64,000 bases of DNA, taken from Nitrosomonas sp. Lineage in GTDB: Bacteria; Pseudomonadota; Gammaproteobacteria; Burkholderiales; Nitrosomonadaceae. The first letter of the stretch is position 1. The number at the start of each line of letters is the position of its first letter. Under the pieces are notes generated by a model. It made no database searches and was not told where the DNA came from. It was given only the letters and a program-made list of their open reading frames with translations. The stretch lies in assembly GCA_028577615.1 (NCBI GenBank), contig JAJSDU010000002.1, forward strand, positions 99,664-163,663. The letters run 5' to 3'. The position numbers and the translations under genes are program-made. This document shows, in pieces, positions 1-9,954 of the stretch.

Positions 1-1032
1 AAACCGGGTGCCGATCGCGCCGATGCGGATGAAGAGTTTATCGCTCAGCTTGACGATCCGACGACACAGGCGCGTTTTGGCGTCAGCTTGAGTGAAGCGC
101 AACAGGAAATTGAGCTCATCGCTGGCGCCACACCGGAATTCGCTCAGGAAGCGTTTCTCGCCGGTCATCAGACGCCTGTTTTTTTCGGTTCCGCGATTAA
201 TAATTTTGGCGTTCGCGAAATCCTGGACGCCCTGGTCGATCTCGCGCCTTCACCGGAATCACGCCACGCCATGCAGCGCGAAGTGTTACCGGACGAGAAA
301 AGTTTTTCCGGCATGGTATTCAAAATACAGGCCAATATGAATCCTGCGCACCGTGATCGCATTGCTTTTCTGCGTATCTGTTCCGGTCAGTTTAAACGCG
401 GCATGAACTTAAAAGTTGTGCGCAACGGCAAGGATGTCCGCACCAATTCCGTCGTCTCATTCCTGTCGCAGCGTCGCGACATTCTGGAAGAAGCTTATCC
501 GGGCGATATTATCGGCATCCCCAACCACGGCACATTACAGCTTGGCGACACGCTGACCGAAGGCGAATCTTTACAGTTTACCGGCTTGCCTTTTTTTGCG
601 CCCGAAATCTTCCGCACGGTCGAAATCGCCGATCCGCTGCGCAGCAAACAACTTAAACTGGGACTCACCCAACTCGGCGAGGAAGGCGCCATCCAGGTAT
701 TCAGACCACATCTCGGCAGTACGCTGCTGCTCGGCGCAGTCGGTGTACTTCAATTCGAAGTGGTCACTCACCGGCTCAAGTATGAGTATGCTGTTGATGC
801 GCGCATAGCGCCAGCAAAATATCAGCTTGCGCGCTGGGTAACCGCCAAAGACCAGCGGGAACTTCAACGTTTCATCGAAGCCAACGCGCACCGTATCGCG
901 TATGACGCGGTTGATGCACCGACCTTCCTCGCTTCATACGGTGCGGAAATCAGCGTGGCTGAAGAAAACTGGCCATCGATTCAGTTTCATAAAATGCGCG
1001 AACATGCCGGTCTTGTTTTCCAGACACAATAA
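1..1032 (+). CDS. prfC: Peptide chain release factor 3, C-terminal part
   Basis: This is the 3' part of the gene for RF3, the GTPase that recycles RF1 and RF2 from the ribosome after termination. The reading frame is open from base 1, so the gene begins outside the window and the N-terminal G domain is missing. The 343 residues present cover the end of the G domain and domains II and III (about 530 residues is usual for the family). Recognition rests on the stretch around PVFFGSAINNFGVREILD, a domain II beta-barrel, and the ending HEHAGLVF-like region typical of RF3. yicC follows after about 50 bp on the same strand. Confidence 0.9.
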   Translation, partial: KPGADRADADEEFIAQLDDPTTQARFGVSLSEAQQEIELIAGATPEFAQEAFLAGHQTPVFFGSAINNFGVREILDALVDLAPSPESRHAMQREVLPDEKSFSGMVFKIQANMNPAHRDRIAFLRICSGQFKRGMNLKVVRNGKDVRTNSVVSFLSQRRDILEEAYPGDIIGIPNHGTLQLGDTLTEGESLQFTGLPFFAPEIFRTVEIADPLRSKQLKLGLTQLGEEGAIQVFRPHLGSTLLLGAVGVLQFEVVTHRLKYEYAVDARIAPAKYQLARWVTAKDQRELQRFIEANAHRIAYDAVDAPTFLASYGAEISVAEENWPSIQFHKMREHAGLVFQTQ

Positions 1033-1083
1033 ACATCCCTCCGACAGGTTATATTTTTGCAATCAACAGGAACGGCGCATTCG

Positions 1084-1950
1084 ATGATCAACAGTATGAC
1101 CGGTTATGCCACACATACACTGGCGACGCCTTGCGGCACGCTGAATCTGGAGTTGCGCGCCGTCAACAATCGTTACCTGGATGTACAGCTGCGCCTGCCG
1201 GATGATTTCCGTTCCCTGGAGCCCAGCATGCGAGAAACCATCGCCAGGAAACTCAATCGCGGAAAAGTAGAATGCCGGTTGAACTTCACACCACTGGACA
1301 ATCTTGACGAGCCCTGGCAGTTAAATCAGACCTTGCTGCACAAACTGCTGGAGCTTGACCGCACTGTCCGCGCTTCGCTCCCCGAAGCGCAAGGCTTGTC
1401 TGTCGCCAGCATACTCAACTGGCCGGGTATCCTCGGCGGCAATACGCTGCCGGCGGATGCATTGCGTGAATACGCCATGACACTATTGTTCACAACACTG
1501 GAAGCCTTTCAGGCTACCCGGAATCGCGAAGGTGAAAAATTAAAATGCATCCTGCTGGAACGCCTCAACCAGATACGTCAACAGCTTGAGCTGGCAGCGC
1601 CCCGTATTCCGACGCTCATTACCGCCTTCGAAGAAAAACTAAAAACACGCATACAGGAAGCCATTGACAATCTTGATGAAGATCGCATTCGTCAGGAAAT
1701 CATTTTTTTCGCCTCAAAAATCGATATCGATGAAGAATTGTCCCGCCTGAAAACCCACCTGGATGAAGTGGAACATATTCTCAATCAAGGCGGGGCAGTC
1801 GGCAAACGGCTTGATTTTCTGATGCAGGAACTCAACCGCGAAGCCAACACCATCGGCTCAAAATCAGTCGACATCGAAATCTCCAGAGCTTCGATGTCAA
1901 TAAAAATCCTGATCGAACAAATGCGAGAGCAGGTGCAGAATATAGAGTAA
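1084..1950 (+). CDS. yicC: YicC family endoribonuclease
   Basis: The 288-residue product begins MINSMTGYA, the hallmark start of the YicC/YloC family, and matches the family length of about 290. Members are reported RNA-binding endoribonucleases involved in small-RNA turnover and stationary-phase fitness. The C-terminal half holds the conserved DUF1732 region with GKRLDFLMQELNREANT. I chose the ATG at 1084 over an upstream in-frame TTG because it has AGGA about 12 bp upstream and gives the canonical N-terminus. It lies just downstream of prfC and may be co-transcribed. Confidence 0.9.
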   Translation: MINSMTGYATHTLATPCGTLNLELRAVNNRYLDVQLRLPDDFRSLEPSMRETIARKLNRGKVECRLNFTPLDNLDEPWQLNQTLLHKLLELDRTVRASLPEAQGLSVASILNWPGILGGNTLPADALREYAMTLLFTTLEAFQATRNREGEKLKCILLERLNQIRQQLELAAPRIPTLITAFEEKLKTRIQEAIDNLDEDRIRQEIIFFASKIDIDEELSRLKTHLDEVEHILNQGGAVGKRLDFLMQELNREANTIGSKSVDIEISRASMSIKILIEQMREQVQNIE

Positions 1951-1968
1951 TAACGCCGCCACAAGATG

Positions 1969-2049
1969 TAGGGTACCAATAAGCGAAGCGCATTGCACCA
2001 TAAAAACACACCCATTGCCATTGGTGCAATGCCCGTTGGTTATTGCACC
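1969..2049. repeat. Tandem imperfect palindromes built on GGTGCAAT
   Basis: Just after yicC lie two hairpin-forming units. The first runs 1969-1999 (GTAGGGTACCAAT, an AAGCGAAGCGC centre, then ATTGCACC). The second has perfect 8-bp arms, GGTGCAAT at 2023-2030 and ATTGCACC at 2042-2049. The pattern resembles intergenic repeats dispersed in many bacterial chromosomes; that comparison is from memory. It could also affect transcription termination after yicC. Confidence 0.5.
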
Positions 2050-2058
2050 CTGCGATGC

Positions 2059-2250
2059 TCAGTGACTTCGGGCAGAACAAAAGCCAATGAAACTGTGGGG
2101 GATGGATCGAAGTCGTTGCGGTAGCACTTGCCGCAGTTGAGCCACGAGTCGCCACGCGCGCGAAGCCGGCTTCCGGACATTGCAGATCAGTTGCAGCCAC
2201 TGACGGATACGCACCAGCCAAGTCCTGGCACCATTTTCATAAATTATCAT
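2059..2250 (-). pseudogene. Possible transposase remnant
   Basis: A 63-codon minus-strand frame, rich in Arg, Leu and Trp (ENGARTWLVRIRQWLQL near its start), lies beside the palindromic repeats. The composition and the GAR...R...pattern recall the C-terminal ends of IS4/IS1380-type transposases, but I cannot align it with confidence. No terminal inverted repeats or target duplication are evident. It may be a decayed insertion-sequence end or chance. Confidence 0.2.
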
Positions 2251-2492
2251 GCATCTGGTACAGTCCTCAGTCGTTACATGGCAATGTTTTCGTGAAATTT
2301 ACAGGGAATGTCTATACATAAACAAGTTACCGGGTTTCTTCATAAGATTGAACAAGATTATCTATTCTCACATGAAGTTGCAAAATATTATAACCATAGG
2401 AATCTGACAAGCCTAACTACAGCAGCTTTTTCAATTCAGATATCCCTACTTGTTTAGAACAACATAATAATTTTCTTAACAACCATCAGGCA

Positions 2493-2501
2493 TGCTATAA
2501 T
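2493..2501 (+). promoter_or_regulatory. Extended -10 promoter for the RNA helicase gene
   Basis: TGCTATAAT is a perfect TATAAT preceded by TGN, an extended -10. No good -35 is visible, as is common for extended -10 promoters. A start near 2508 would give a leader of about 200 nt before the GTG start at 2708. The rest of the 1951-2707 interval holds the repeats and remnant listed separately and a weak 49-codon frame (2308-2457) without a proper ribosome binding site. Confidence 0.5.
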
Positions 2502-2707
2502 CCTCGGGCTGCATTATTTATTCGTTTGCGCACTTCGCCGTTCCTCTTCTTATATCAGCTTTCGGCTACCTTTCTAAAACACCGCGCATGTTTAGCCATC
2601 ATACACATGGTTAATAAACGATAAGCGTCAGCTTTTTTCTGTATCACTTTTACATATTATATTTTTGCTGAACAATTCAGCTTCTTTAAATTCATTTAGG
2701 AAACACC

Positions 2708-4009
2708 GTGTCATTTGAAAATCTCAATTTGCATCCTTTAATTCTGAAAGCCGTTCACGAAGCCGGTTACAGCACGCCGACGCCGATACAAGAACAGGCT
2801 ATACCGGAGCTTATTTCCGGCACCGACATCATCGCATCAGCACAGACCGGCACCGGTAAAACGGCTGCTTTTATGCTCCCTGCACTGCATCATTTAACAG
2901 CGCCCAGCAAAACAAACGGCCGCGGACCGCGCATTCTGGTCTTGACGCCAACGCGTGAACTGGCCGATCAGGTATCAAACGCCGCCAAAAAATATGGTAA
3001 ATACACCCCTCGCACGAAAGTTATCAGCATTCTCGGCGGCATGCCCTATCCTTTGCAGAACAAATTGTTATCACAACCCGTCGATATTCTGGTTGCCACG
3101 CCAGGCCGGCTGATCGATCACATCCAGCGCGGGCGCGTTGATTTTTCCCGCCTGCAGACACTTATTCTGGACGAAGCGGACAGAATGCTTGACATGGGAT
3201 TCCTGGCGGATATCAAACAGATTGCCTCGTGCTTACCGCAAGGCAGACAAACTGTTTTGTTCTCTGCAACGCTGGATCCGGCTATCGAAAAAGTTGCCGC
3301 ACAATTGCTCAACGCACCCAAGCGGATACAAATAGCAGACCGTCAGACAAAACTGGATCACATCGAACAGCGCCTGCATTATGTGGACGACCTGACGCAT
3401 AAAAACAAACTTCTGGATCATGTCTTGCGCGATGCCGGTTTAAAGCAGGCTATTGTGTTCACCGCCACAAAACGTAACGCCGACCTTATCGCGGACAGTT
3501 TATACGCAGATGGACACACAGCGGCAGCGCTGCACGGCGACATGAATCAGCGCGAGCGCAATCGGACGTTGACAAAGCTCAGAAAAGGCGACCTGCGCAT
3601 TTTAGTCGCTACCGATGTTGCTGCAAGAGGCATCGACATTTCCGACATCACGCATGTCATCAATTTTGATCTGCCTAAATTCGCTGAAGACTATGTACAC
3701 CGCATCGGCCGTACAGGGCGCGCTGGCGCATCCGGCATAGCCGTTTCTTTCGCTTCCAGCAAAGACAGTATCCACTTGAAGCGCATCGAACGCTACACGG
3801 GACACTCCATAGCTTCGCACATCGTTCCCGGTCTTGAGCCGCGCAGCAAAACCAGTCGGCATAATGACAGCAACAAAAAAAATGGCACCCCGACGCACCG
3901 CAAAGGCAAACATCTGATCAGCACCCCGGACAAACGACGAAATGTTAATCCGCACTTCGCACGTCGCCCCAATAAGACAGCACGATCAGCAGCAACAGGG
4001 ACAGTCTAA
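2708..4009 (+). CDS. rhlE: DEAD-box ATP-dependent RNA helicase, RhlE type
   Basis: The 433-residue protein unwinds RNA duplexes with ATP, typically in ribosome assembly and mRNA decay. All core motifs are visible: Q motif PTPIQEQAIP (residues 24-33), motif I AQTGTGKT (45-52), PTRELA (81-86), DEAD (155-158), SAT (186-188) and HRIGRTGR near 337. The last 70 residues are a basic low-complexity tail of the kind used by RhlE proteins for RNA binding. Translation starts at GTG with AGGAAA 5 bp upstream. The long leader suggests post-transcriptional control such as cold induction; that is inference. Confidence 0.92.
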   Translation: MSFENLNLHPLILKAVHEAGYSTPTPIQEQAIPELISGTDIIASAQTGTGKTAAFMLPALHHLTAPSKTNGRGPRILVLTPTRELADQVSNAAKKYGKYTPRTKVISILGGMPYPLQNKLLSQPVDILVATPGRLIDHIQRGRVDFSRLQTLILDEADRMLDMGFLADIKQIASCLPQGRQTVLFSATLDPAIEKVAAQLLNAPKRIQIADRQTKLDHIEQRLHYVDDLTHKNKLLDHVLRDAGLKQAIVFTATKRNADLIADSLYADGHTAAALHGDMNQRERNRTLTKLRKGDLRILVATDVAARGIDISDITHVINFDLPKFAEDYVHRIGRTGRAGASGIAVSFASSKDSIHLKRIERYTGHSIASHIVPGLEPRSKTSRHNDSNKKNGTPTHRKGKHLISTPDKRRNVNPHFARRPNKTARSAATGTV

Positions 4010-4196
4010 AAAAACAGTGTTTTTTTGCGCGAACTGAAAAAAGAAGCAACAAGGCAGCCTATAAACACCGCAACAGCCAAACAGGCACGTTGAAAACGGA
4101 ATTTAGATTTAATAAGCTGCCTTTTCTCGTATCAAGTGAAATCGAGTATTCCTAAGAAAACGGCGGCCAGCCGTCGTGAACTGAACGCATAAACCG

Positions 4197-4616
4197 TTAG
4201 AACAATGCGGGTTTGACGACTACCAGAATCACAACCGCAAATAAAATCAACACCGGGAATTCGTTAAAAAGGCGATAAAAAACATGACCATGTTGATTTA
4301 CGTCATGTTTAAACGCGGATACAAATCTTCCGCAATAATAATGGTAAATGAGCAATATAACGACCAGCGCCAGCTTGACGTGAAGCCACGTTCCCGAGAA
4401 ACCGTATCCCAGCCACAGCCATACTCCGAAAACAACTGTCAGTACCGCACTCGGCGTCATGATGCCATAAAACAGTTTGCGCTCCATGATTTTGAAACGC
4501 TCCTTTCCCGGCGTATCCTCACACATCGCATGATAAACAAACAAACGCGGCAGATAGAACAGTCCGGCAAACCAAGTCACCATAAAAATAATATGTAGCG
4601 CTTTTATCCAGAGCAT
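4197..4616 (-). CDS. hemJ: HemJ-type protoporphyrinogen oxidase
   Basis: A 139-residue integral membrane protein with four predicted helices, matching the HemJ family (oxidation of protoporphyrinogen IX to protoporphyrin IX, the penultimate step of heme synthesis). The N-terminal LWIKALHIIFMVTWFAGLF carries the conserved His (about residue 8), and LKLALV and a second His-bearing helix follow. It is convergent with the helicase gene and has dodecin immediately upstream on the same strand. Confidence 0.88.
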   Translation of the reverse strand: MLWIKALHIIFMVTWFAGLFYLPRLFVYHAMCEDTPGKERFKIMERKLFYGIMTPSAVLTVVFGVWLWLGYGFSGTWLHVKLALVVILLIYHYYCGRFVSAFKHDVNQHGHVFYRLFNEFPVLILFAVVILVVVKPALF

Positions 4617-4674
4617 CGTCGTATTTAATATTTTTTAGTCATCACAATTGATACACATTTGAATCATGATCAAA

Positions 4675-4884
4675 TCAATCCCGCAGTGTGAAACCTACCT
4701 TGATCGTAACCTGCCAGTGCCCGATTTTCCCTTGTTCAATGTGTCCGCGGGTTTCCACAACCTCAAACCAGCGCATATCCTGAATTGTTTTCGCCGCGCG
4801 CGTTATGGCGTTCTCAATTGCGTCCTGGATGCCTGTCGCCGATGAACCGGTAAGCTCCATAATTTTATAAATATGATCTGACAT
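4675..4884 (-). CDS. Dodecin family flavin-binding protein
   Basis: A 69-residue protein that matches dodecin, a small dodecameric flavin or CoA binding and storage protein. The core [19 protein letters not shown] carries the conserved Trp (about residue 39) that stacks on the flavin, and the C-terminal strand has the [14 protein letters not shown] pattern. A strong ribosome site (GGAGAGAGGAA) directly precedes the ATG at 4884. Confidence 0.9.
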   Translation of the reverse strand: MSDHIYKIMELTGSSATGIQDAIENAITRAAKTIQDMRWFEVVETRGHIEQGKIGHWQVTIKVGFTLRD

Positions 4885-5066
4885 TTCCTCTCTCCCTTGC
4901 GCGAAAATAAGTACTTACAGTATACCTAAATTGCGGGCTGATTAAACCCATCCATACCATAAATCCATTCCTTATGAATCAATCGGTTCAAATTGGGGAA
5001 ATGAATCTATGTTAGAATCTGATCAATATTTCGATCAGTCCGGCTGAATAGTCAACAAAAATTACA

Positions 5067-5723
5067 ATGTGTTTTTCAGCAGAAGCAAGTTTTCTCATCA
5101 GTGGCAGTCTTTTGGTCGTCGGAAAAGCCATTATCGGAAAAGTTAAAGAAAGAAATGACTATCCCGTTGCACTGATTCCACTTGTTTTTGCTACACAGCA
5201 AATCATAGAAGGATTACTGTGGGTTTCACTGGCACACCATAATCTATTCTTGCAATTCTGGCTTGGCAATCTGTACGGAGTGTTTGTCGGTATCATCTGG
5301 CCACTGTATGCGCCGCTGGCTATTTATTTTGCAGAAACCAATGACCATAGAAAAAAAATGATAAGGCTTTTTGCTATTGCAGGGTTTGCATTGAGCATTT
5401 ATACGGTTATCGCATTGATAAATCAGCCTGTTACGGTGGAAATCATCAATCAGCATATTTATTACGAGCATTATGTGCATGCTTACCCGCTGATCATACC
5501 GCTGTATCTGTTGGTCACATGTGTGCCTTTCATTTTCTCAAGCTTCAGAAATCTGCGCTTGACGGGATACATCATCACACTTGGTTTTGTTGTAGCATTT
5601 TCTGTCTATACGGTAACATTCGTATCCGTATGGTGTTTTTTCGCCGCCATTGCCAGCACATTAATCTTTTTTCACTTTGCCGGAAGCATGCAAAAGCCCT
5701 TTTCCCTATTCGAGAGGAAATGA
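5067..5723 (+). CDS. Multi-pass membrane protein, DUF6629-like
   Basis: A 218-residue protein with about seven hydrophobic segments. The N-terminus MCFSAEASF and the stretch QQIIEGLLWVSL are typical of a conserved uncharacterised membrane protein family that I recall as DUF6629. Function is unknown. No clear ribosome site precedes the ATG, which is the only reasonable start. Upstream DNA (4885-5066) shows nothing recognisable. Confidence 0.75.
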   Translation: MCFSAEASFLISGSLLVVGKAIIGKVKERNDYPVALIPLVFATQQIIEGLLWVSLAHHNLFLQFWLGNLYGVFVGIIWPLYAPLAIYFAETNDHRKKMIRLFAIAGFALSIYTVIALINQPVTVEIINQHIYYEHYVHAYPLIIPLYLLVTCVPFIFSSFRNLRLTGYIITLGFVVAFSVYTVTFVSVWCFFAAIASTLIFFHFAGSMQKPFSLFERK

Positions 5724-5763
5724 ACAGACATTCATAAATTTTCATCAGTAAGAACTACCCATC

Positions 5764-6456
5764 ATGAAATCAAAAACTAAACATTCTCATTCTTTGTTTA
5801 TCGTCTTGTTGAGTTCAATCAGCATTCCTTCTATCAACAGCATCCGCTGAAACAATCAAATCGACGTTTGGTTATCTGGAACCGATAACACTGACCACAC
5901 ATGAGGTCGCTTTGACAGCCAAACTGGACACAGGCGCCGAAACAGCCTCAATTTCAGCAAAAGATATTCTGATTTATGAATTGAATGGACAGGAATATGC
6001 GAGTTTCACTGTTGCACACCCTGAACTGGAGCAACCCGTTCACTACAATTTACCGATTGTGCAGCATGTAAAAATAAAGAAACGAGCAAGCGAACATACT
6101 CAAAAAACCAATGTCATTCCCACCCGGTCGTCAACATGCAAATTCAGTTTGATGGCAAGCCTCACACCATTAGGGTCAACCTGATCGATCGATCGCATTT
6201 CTCGACACCGATGCTGCTCGGCAGAAAAGCATTAAAGAAACTGAATGCCGTCGTCGACAGCACCAAGAAAAATACACTACTGCACGAAACCGACAGCCAG
6301 ACGCCGGCCGGACTCAGGTTTCATTACTGGGCAAAGCAGGAGGCCAGCACCTTTCTTTGCCCGCTGCAATTGCTCAAATCCGGCAAATCCTCAGGAAAAC
6401 AGAACGGATTTGAATCAATTCCTGTCAAGACAACACCTGATCCAACGGCTGGTTAA
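5764..6456 (+). pseudogene. RimK-associated / ATP-dependent zinc protease-like protein, frameshifted twice
   Basis: Three pieces of one gene lie in alternating frames. Residues MKSKTKHSHSLFIVLL (5764 on) start a signal peptide in frame 1. From about 5822 frame 2 continues with AFLLSTASAETIKSTFGYLE, a cleavage-like ASA site and then the family signature AKLDTGAETASISA. Near 6115-6120 the frame returns to 1 with HPVVNMQIQF, IRVNLIDRSHF and MLLGRKAL. The family is PF05618, a retropepsin-like fold with the DTGA motif. Neither shift offers an alternative start. The 3' end overlaps the convergent oxidoreductase gene by about 40 bp. Sequencing errors could mimic this. Confidence 0.75.
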
Positions 6457-9400
6457 TTTTTCCTGCACGGTGTTCTGCCGCAAACGTGACGACAAGCCGG
6501 TAAAATCAACGGAATCCAGCGGTTGATCCTGATTGAAACACGAAAAGACATAAGTCACTTCGCCGGTTTGCGGATCTTTGTGCGGTTGCAGACATTGCGC
6601 GCAGATTTCTTTCATCATGCACTGCATCGGCGAATTGATGGAGCCTATCGCAAAATGTCCGGCCTTCAGATACGGCTTTAACTGATTATGCCGCGCCACC
6701 CCTACCGCTGCCATCATGCGATCGGATCCGATCGCAATAATGCGATCAGCCTCGATCATCGGAACAGGCTGATCGCCCAGTTGACCGCTGCCATAGGCAA
6801 CCATCGCTTCAACAATATTACCGACGAAATGTTTATCGCCCACCCTGTCCGGCTGGAATCCCGGCGCCTCATCGCAGCACCAGACAACCGTATCAGCTGC
6901 GGCTTCGATCTCCGCCACTTTATAACGGTCAATGCGCTTCTTGTATCCAGCGAAATACAACACTCTGGATCCTGCAGCACGCGCTGCTGCGCCGATGGAG
7001 AAAAGCACTGCATTACCCAGTCCGCCACCGACCAGAATTACGGTTTCACCCGCCTCAATTTCAGTTGGCGTGCCTGTCGGTCCCATCAGAATAACCGGCT
7101 CACCCGGTTTCAATAAAGTGCATAAATCCGCAGAGCCGCCCATTTCCAGTGCGATTAATGATACCAATCCCTGCGCAATATCGACTGAAGCGCCGGTTAA
7201 TGCAATGCCCTCCATCGCCAGTCGTGTATCGCTCACTACGGGTGCAAGCGATGCATAATTCTGGAACCGGTAAAACTGTCCCGGATGAAAACGCTCCGCT
7301 GCCAGAGGCGCATGCACTACCACTTCAACAATATTCGGTGTCAGCCGCTCCACTTTATGGACTATCGGTCGCAATTGCCGGTTGAACAACATGAAAAACT
7401 GTTCTGCCGTTTTATCGGAAAACGGCTTAATCTTGCCGAGAACGCGGTCAACCACCGGATACCCCTGCTTGGCGCTGGACATGGCTTTCACAACATTACC
7501 TGAGTATGATGGGTGCAAATCGCCAAAGAAACTGATGAAACGCCCGTCCTGTGCGTCTTTGTAATAGCTCAGTAATACCGAAGCCGTACCGGATTTAGGA
7601 TTCCCATAAGCCGGTCTAACCGGCTTGCCTTCTTCATCGCACGCGGCAAAATAACGGCCATCAAGCTTGTAAGTATTTCCATCTTCTCTTGCCAGTACCG
7701 TGTTCGGTTGCGTCCCGGCTGCAACGAGCAATGCGCGCGCGGACAACTCGACTTCGCCAGTTGCACGCCACTCCCCTGCGTCATCGCGTTTTTGCACTGT
7801 AAAATGAACAGATCGCACATGGTCCCACGGGTCGACGTTAACGCGGCTCGGCGTCAAACCTTCGGCGAACCAGATTCCTTCTTCCAGTGCTTTCTCCACC
7901 TCTTCATGATTCAGCGTATAGGAAGGGCTGTCGATTAGGCGCTTGCGATAGGCGATTGTAGCGCCACCCCAGGACTGCAGCAGCGACAGAATATCCGCTT
8001 CGCGTTCCTCTTGTTCGGCGACTGCGCGCTCAGCGCGAATGGCGCGGGCATGTGCCAGAAATTCGTCAGCAATTTCGGTTTCCTCGGCGTCCCAGATATT
8101 GCGAATCGAAGCTTCGCCCTGAACAGCAGACAACAGTTCATAGCGCTGCAAAAACTTTTCGACCTGTATTGGGTAATAGGCCAGTGCTTCTGTTGCTGTA
8201 TCAATTGCCGTCAAACCACCGCCTATCACGATCACCGGCAAACGTAACTGCATATTGGCGATTGAATCCCGCTGCGCGGCGCCGGACAACTGCAGCGCCA
8301 TTAAAAAATCGGAAGCTGCGCGCACACCGCGCGCCAGACCATTCGGCAAATCCAATACCGTTGGTTTGCCCGCGCCTGCCGCAAGTGCGACATGATCAAA
8401 ACCTATTGCAAACGCATCATCCGTTGTCAGCGTGCCGCCAAAGCGCACTCCGCCAAACAAGGCGAACTGATCTCTGCGTTCCAGTAACAGGCGGATCAAT
8501 TTGAGGAAGTTTTTATTCCAGCGTACAGTGATACCATATTCAGCTACACCGCCAAACCCCGCAGGCATACGTTCATCCAGATTTTCTTCCAGATCACTGA
8601 CATCATAAACCGGCTCAAACGGCACCCGTTCGCCTTTCATATTGACACCGGCGAGCTGTTCCGGTAAAGGTTCTATCTTAAGCCCATCGATCCCAACTAC
8701 GGTATGCCCTTCATTCATCAGATGGTGCGCAAGTGTATACCCAGCGGGCCCCATACCAACGACAAGCACTTTCTTACCGGATAGCGGTTTTGGCACAGGC
8801 CGTTTCAAATTCAGCGGATTCCAGCGCGTCAGCAGGCTATAAATTTCATAGCCCCAGGGCAACGCCAGGACATCTTTCAAAGTACGCGTTTCCGCTTGAG
8901 GAATATCAACCGGATCCTGCTTCTGATAGATACAGGACTTCATGCAGTCATTACAGATCCGGTGACCGGTACCCGCACACATCGGATTATCCAATACGAT
9001 CATCGCCAGACTGCCAACGGCCACACCCTGTGTTTTCAGTTTATGAAATTCTGAAATACGTTCTTCAAGCGGACACCCGGCCAGCAATGCACCGAGTTCA
9101 CTTTTTTTGAATGGCGCCGGTTCATCCGCCGATTTTGGTTTGTCTTTCAAACCCTTTGAACAGGAATCCTTGCCCTGTTCGTGACACCAGATGCAGTAAT
9201 TGGCTTCATCCAAGGCACCAGCCAGATCGGTACCCTGGTCTGTCAATGCAAAACCGTTACGCTGCCGTAAATGACCCAGCCGGTGTAACGGAAAACCCTT
9301 GGATTCATCGGTCTCCAGAGCAAGTAAGTGCTGAAAATCCAGCTTGGCTGGCGATTTGAACAAAATACCGGCCTGTGTGTGTGCCTGGCCTTCCGGCGTT

Positions 9401-9954
9401 CTTAATGCCCAGGCTGCATAGTGCAGCGCTTTTCTCAGACGTGCTTCATTGGCAGTCTCATCTTCCATCCATTGTGCGACGTGTGTGGCAAAAATGAGCT
9501 CCGAAAATGGCGCATCAAATTCAGCAGAGAGCTCTTCCTCCAACGCCAGTCCGTCAATTCCGGCTAATTCATCCGCACCGACTTTGCCTTTTGCACGCCG
9601 CTGCACAAACTGCCGCTTGCAGAAATACAGTGGCGCGAGCTCATGATGCTTCGCAGCCAACGCATTGATTTCAGTTTCGATATTAAACAACTTCGCGATA
9701 AAGTCATCCAGCCACGGTGCAATCTCAATCAGCAGCGCCGACTCATCCTTGGGTTGCAGAATATCCGGTTGTTCACGCGCGATTTTAAGTTTTTCATACA
9801 GCGGCGCATCACCTTCATGGAGATAATCCAGAAATGCCTGATCCAGCCTGAGCAGGCCATCGCGCCGATACAGATCGGAAACAGTCATATTGAATTGAAA
9901 ATCGGGGGCACGAACAATCGAGGGATCGAAGGATAGTGAATCCAAAGTTGTCAT
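6415..9954 (-). CDS. Large FAD/NAD(P)/Fe-S oxidoreductase (GltD-like fused to PyrK-like domain)
   Basis: This 1179-residue protein fuses several redox modules. An N-terminal region of about 220 residues has no clear match. It is followed by cysteine clusters (CIWCHEQGKDSC, then CNDCMKSC) as in the Fe-S segment of the glutamate synthase beta subunit. Next is an FAD fold (VLVVGMGPAGYTLAHHL) and an NAD(P) fold (VIVIGGGLTAIDTATEAL). The C-terminal third resembles the electron-transfer subunit of dihydroorotate dehydrogenase or ferredoxin-NADP reductase (GETVILVGGGLGNAVLF), ending with an Fe-S type C..C...C motif (CAQCLQPHK, then FSCFN). The gene follows cysN by about 100 bp. A role in passing electrons to sulfite reductase is inference. 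Confidence 0.8.
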   Translation of the reverse strand: MTTLDSLSFDPSIVRAPDFQFNMTVSDLYRRDGLLRLDQAFLDYLHEGDAPLYEKLKIAREQPDILQPKDESALLIEIAPWLDDFIAKLFNIETEINALAAKHHELAPLYFCKRQFVQRRAKGKVGADELAGIDGLALEEELSAEFDAPFSELIFATHVAQWMEDETANEARLRKALHYAAWALRTPEGQAHTQAGILFKSPAKLDFQHLLALETDESKGFPLHRLGHLRQRNGFALTDQGTDLAGALDEANYCIWCHEQGKDSCSKGLKDKPKSADEPAPFKKSELGALLAGCPLEERISEFHKLKTQGVAVGSLAMIVLDNPMCAGTGHRICNDCMKSCIYQKQDPVDIPQAETRTLKDVLALPWGYEIYSLLTRWNPLNLKRPVPKPLSGKKVLVVGMGPAGYTLAHHLMNEGHTVVGIDGLKIEPLPEQLAGVNMKGERVPFEPVYDVSDLEENLDERMPAGFGGVAEYGITVRWNKNFLKLIRLLLERRDQFALFGGVRFGGTLTTDDAFAIGFDHVALAAGAGKPTVLDLPNGLARGVRAASDFLMALQLSGAAQRDSIANMQLRLPVIVIGGGLTAIDTATEALAYYPIQVEKFLQRYELLSAVQGEASIRNIWDAEETEIADEFLAHARAIRAERAVAEQEEREADILSLLQSWGGATIAYRKRLIDSPSYTLNHEEVEKALEEGIWFAEGLTPSRVNVDPWDHVRSVHFTVQKRDDAGEWRATGEVELSARALLVAAGTQPNTVLAREDGNTYKLDGRYFAACDEEGKPVRPAYGNPKSGTASVLLSYYKDAQDGRFISFFGDLHPSYSGNVVKAMSSAKQGYPVVDRVLGKIKPFSDKTAEQFFMLFNRQLRPIVHKVERLTPNIVEVVVHAPLAAERFHPGQFYRFQNYASLAPVVSDTRLAMEGIALTGASVDIAQGLVSLIALEMGGSADLCTLLKPGEPVILMGPTGTPTEIEAGETVILVGGGLGNAVLFSIGAAARAAGSRVLYFAGYKKRIDRYKVAEIEAAADTVVWCCDEAPGFQPDRVGDKHFVGNIVEAMVAYGSGQLGDQPVPMIEADRIIAIGSDRMMAAVGVARHNQLKPYLKAGHFAIGSINSPMQCMMKEICAQCLQPHKDPQTGEVTYVFSCFNQDQPLDSVDFTGLSSRLRQNTVQEKLTSRWIRCCLDRN

